From NCBI GenBank assembly GCA_949752745.1, contig OX457033.1, positions 18,515,907 to 18,579,906 on the forward strand: a stretch of DNA of 64,000 bases, written 5' to 3'. Position numbers and translations under genes: made by a program. The notes below the pieces were generated by a model, which searched no databases, had not been told where the DNA came from, and was given only the letters and a program-made list of their open reading frames with translations. The DNA comes from Protula sp. h YS-2021. Its lineage: Eukaryota; Annelida; Polychaeta; Sabellida; Serpulidae. Of the stretch, positions 60,699 to 64,000 are shown one piece after another. Positions within the stretch are counted from its first letter, which is position 1. The number at the start of each line of letters is the position of its first letter.

Positions 60699-63600
60699 AA
60701 CGTCAGTGTTTCAAAATAAAAAGTACAAAAAAAGTAAAATTAAATGTCACAGCCATTATTTTCTTAATTGCACATATTGTGTGCAACAAACAGAATAAAG
60801 TTAATACATTATGCTAAAAAATATTAATTCCGCAATTTAATCGTTGTTGGACCCAAAAAGATAAATATGTAAATAGAACAATTTCTTCACATGTAGAATA
60901 AACATAGCCTCCATAACCAGTTATGGGCTGGTGGGACTAGTTTTCCCATCCATAACGTGGTTCTTGTGGGGAGGGGGGGGGGTAAAAGTATCTTTGATCC
61001 ACTTTATCTGAGCAGCTCACATCAATATTCCGATGCCTATGTTTCTTTTATTCTAACGATCTTCTTTCAAAAGCAGTAATCTGAACAGGATTAGGTCATA
61101 AACTATTGCAACTTTTTTAATTTAAGAAGACTTTACTGCATTCAATCCGGAATTCAATGACAATTTATAGAATATTTACAATTAGTCTGAACAAAAAGCT
61201 TCAGAAGAATGTAATATTGGAGAGTATGCGAACCCTATGCCTTCACCAAATAAAAACTACAGCGCGATATGTAAGATGTATCCAAGCAGTTGTAGAAAAT
61301 TTAAGCGTTTCAAGATCATAACATCAATAAAAAGAGCATAAAGACAGTCACTGAAGGTTTTGGGCCCAATTCAAAAAGAAAAATTAGAAAATTCTAAACA
61401 CAGGTGCAACAAAGACGGCTAATTTTCACAGAGATAAGTGAAAATAAATGTATGGTGTTGTTTATAACACATTCAGGTCAATTACAACTACAATATGAAA
61501 AAAGCCTGTAAATGTAAGAAAGAGCCTACCAATTATTATAGTAATCTTCTCCACTTTGAAAACACGAATTTACACATATTACAAGCATAAAAAGTTCTTG
61601 TTCTTTTTCTTTCAAATGTAAAAATGCTGAATTGAAAAGTTTAAAATTTTGATGCCAATTAAAACCTTGTAACCAGATCGTAAGTTTTTTAAATTCAATA
61701 TCACTCATATAGTACGACGTGGAATATCGGTCTTAGCCAGCATTATCTCAAGGGATTTGTGAGTTCCCTTGCATGAGATTAGACGTATTGTTTAAAGTGT
61801 CTCCGCATGAATAACTTGGTTCTTGGCGCAGAAGGGGTGGATTTAAAGTATATTTGATCCACTTTTTGAAAGCAGCCCATATCAGTGTTGCGATGCCTAT
61901 TTTTGTTTATTCTGATTATCCGCTTTCACGCCTTTTCTTAAATATATTTTTCCTTCTCAAAAGCAGAAATATCAACAGGAGACGGGATGGCCTCAAGGAT
62001 TATGTCATAAACAATAACAATTTCACTTTCAAAAGAAATTGATCTGTACAATCAGAAAAATAATGACAATATATCGAGCAGTTACACTTAGTCCAAACAA
62101 AACTCGTCAGAGAAATGTAACATTCCAGAGTAAACAGACCCTATCTCTTTACGAAAAAAATAATAAACCCCACACATGAGAGATTTGTGCACGCAACTGT
62201 AGAAAATTGAAGCGTTTTAAGATCATACCACCAATGAAAAGAAAATAAAGTCAGTCATTCGCAGCGGTTTTGGGCCCATCGATTCAAAAGGAAAATTAGA
62301 AGATTCTAACCGCATGTCTAAATACAGCTAAATTTAACAGAGATAAGAGAAAAATAAATGTGTCGTCTATAGCACATTCAGAAAAATTGTGTAAAATAAC
62401 ATGTAAATATGAGAAACAGCCTGCAAACTATTATAGTAATCTTCCCCAGTTTGAAAACCGGAATTTACCACACATTACAAGTATAAAAAGCTGTTGTTCT
62501 CTTTTCTTTCAATTGTATAAATGCTGAATTATAAATGTGTATCACTTTCATGCCACGTAAAACCTTATAACTAGATCTTAAAAGTCCTTTTTTTAATCCA
62601 ATGTCACTGAAATAGTACGACATGGAATATCGGGCGTAGCCAGCATTTTTTCAAGGAGTTTGTGAATTTCCGTTGCGTGACATTAAAAGTATTGTTTCAA
62701 ATGTCTTCGCATAAATAACTTGGTTCTTGGGGTAGGTGGGAGTAGGGAGGGGGGGTGGATTTAAAGTATATTTGACCCACTTTTTCAAGGCAGCCCATAT
62801 CAATGTTGCGATACCTAAGATTGTTCATTCTAAGGATCCCCTTTCACGATTTTTTTTAAGAATGTAATATTCTTTCTCAAAAGCAGAAATATCAAGAGGA
62901 GACGGGATGGCCTCAAGGATTATGTCATAAACAATAACAATTTCACTTTCATCCGACCTTGTTCTGTACAATCAGGAAAATAATGACAATATATCGAGCA
63001 GTTACACTTATTCCAAACAAAATTCGTCAGAGAAATGTAACATTCCAGAGTAAACAGACCCTATCTGTTTACGAAAAAAATAATAAAACGCATACATAAG
63101 AGATTTCTGCGCCCAACTATAGAAAATTGAAGCGTTTTAAGATCATACCACCAATGAAAAGAAAATAAAGTCCGTCATTCGCAGCGATTTTGGGCCCATC
63201 GATTCAAAAGGAAAATTAGAAGATCTAACCACATGTGGAAATACAGCTAATTTTAACAGAGATAAGAGAAAAATAAATGTATAACGTCGTCTATAGAACA
63301 TTCAGATAAACTGTGTAAAATAACATGTAAATATGAAAAACAGCCTGCAAACTATTAGAGTAAGCATCTCCAGTTTGAAAACCGGAATTTACCACACATT
63401 ACAAGCATAGAAAAGTGTTGTTCTCTTTTTTTTTCAATTGTATAAATGTTGAATTGTAAATGTGTAACACTTTCATGCCAATTAAAACCTTGTAACTAGA
63501 TCTTAATAGTCCTTTTTTTGTTCAATCCAATGCCACTCAAACAGCACGATATGGAATATCGGGCGTAGCCAGCATTTTTTCAAGGAGTTTGTGAATTTCC

Positions 63601-64000
63601 GTTGCGTGACATTAAAAGTATTGTTTCAAATGTCTTCGCATAAATAACTTGGTTCTTGGGAAAGGTGGGAGTAGGGAGGGGGGTGGATTTAAAGTATATT
63701 TGACTCACTTTTTCAAGGCAGCCCATATCAATGTTGCAATACCTAAGATTGTTTATTCTAAGGATCCGCTTTCACGATTTTTTTAAGAATATATTTTTCT
63801 TTCTCGAAAGCAGAAATATCAACAGGAGACGGGATGTCCTCAAGGAGTATGTCATAAACAATAACAATTTCACTTTCATAAGACCTTGGTCTGTACAATC
63901 AGAAAAATAATGACAATATATCGAGCAGTTACACTTAGTCCAAACAAAACTCGTCAGAGAAATGTAACATTCCAGAGTAAACAGGCCCTACCTCTTTGCG

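Larger units (their letters stand above)
59790..64000 (-). repeat. 927-bp satellite in inverted orientation
   Basis: The complement of the 25.5-39.5 kb unit. GAGACGGGATG recurs near 61978, 62898 and 63825 (about 920-927 bp apart), and GGGTGGATTTAAAGTATATTTGA occurs in each unit. At least four copies are present, more diverged than the left array's core, and the array runs off the window. A SINE (60135-60338) and a hairpin (60652-60698) interrupt it. Confidence 0.95.

Overview
The window is nuclear DNA from an animal, most likely a mollusc or another lophotrochozoan. The evidence is a Toll-like receptor with LRRs and a TIR domain, GT-AG introns, a tRNA-derived SINE, many palindromic DNA elements, and a PWWP / zinc-finger / tyrosine-recombinase protein of a type I associate with marine invertebrates. 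The species cannot be named from the sequence. No tRNA, rRNA, CRISPR array or prokaryotic gene was seen.

Layout. 1-4.7 kb: no recognised gene, two stretches of degenerate repeats. 4.75-7.02 kb (-): a Toll-like receptor coding exon intact in frame except for two nonsense codons; possible 5' exons lie at 7.5-7.7 and 8.7-9.0 kb. 9.48-10.93 kb: a 1.27 kb terminal-inverted-repeat element built of small palindromes and lodged in a (TA)n tract. 12.66-22.82 kb (-): a 12-exon gene, assembled here by splice sites and intron phase, for a secreted glycoprotein of about 617 residues that I do not recognise. Its last exon holds an LSGC motif followed 15 residues later by His, the Cys/His arrangement of CNF1-type deamidases. 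Intron 1 carries a 17-bp minisatellite. 24.6-40.1 kb: a satellite with a unit of about 927 bp and higher-order structure. 40.5-52.5 kb (+): a ten-coding-exon gene with a PWWP-like domain, a 23-residue tandem repeat, two zinc fingers, a tyrosine-recombinase-like core and a C-terminal SANT/Myb-like domain. The codon expected to be catalytic Arg II is an in-frame TGA. 52.9-58.1 kb: three tandem-repeat families (about 155, 506 and 470-585 bp). 59.06 kb: a small unknown ORF. 59.8-64 kb: the 927-bp satellite again, inverted.

The two large gene models do not appear functionally linked. The receptor would act in innate immunity. The secreted protein is an orphan. The PWWP/recombinase protein is probably nuclear and chromatin- or DNA-binding, and may derive from a mobile element. 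The inverted satellite arrays bracket the recombinase-like gene and the other tandem arrays. Functional statements rest on motif reading only; no database search was possible.
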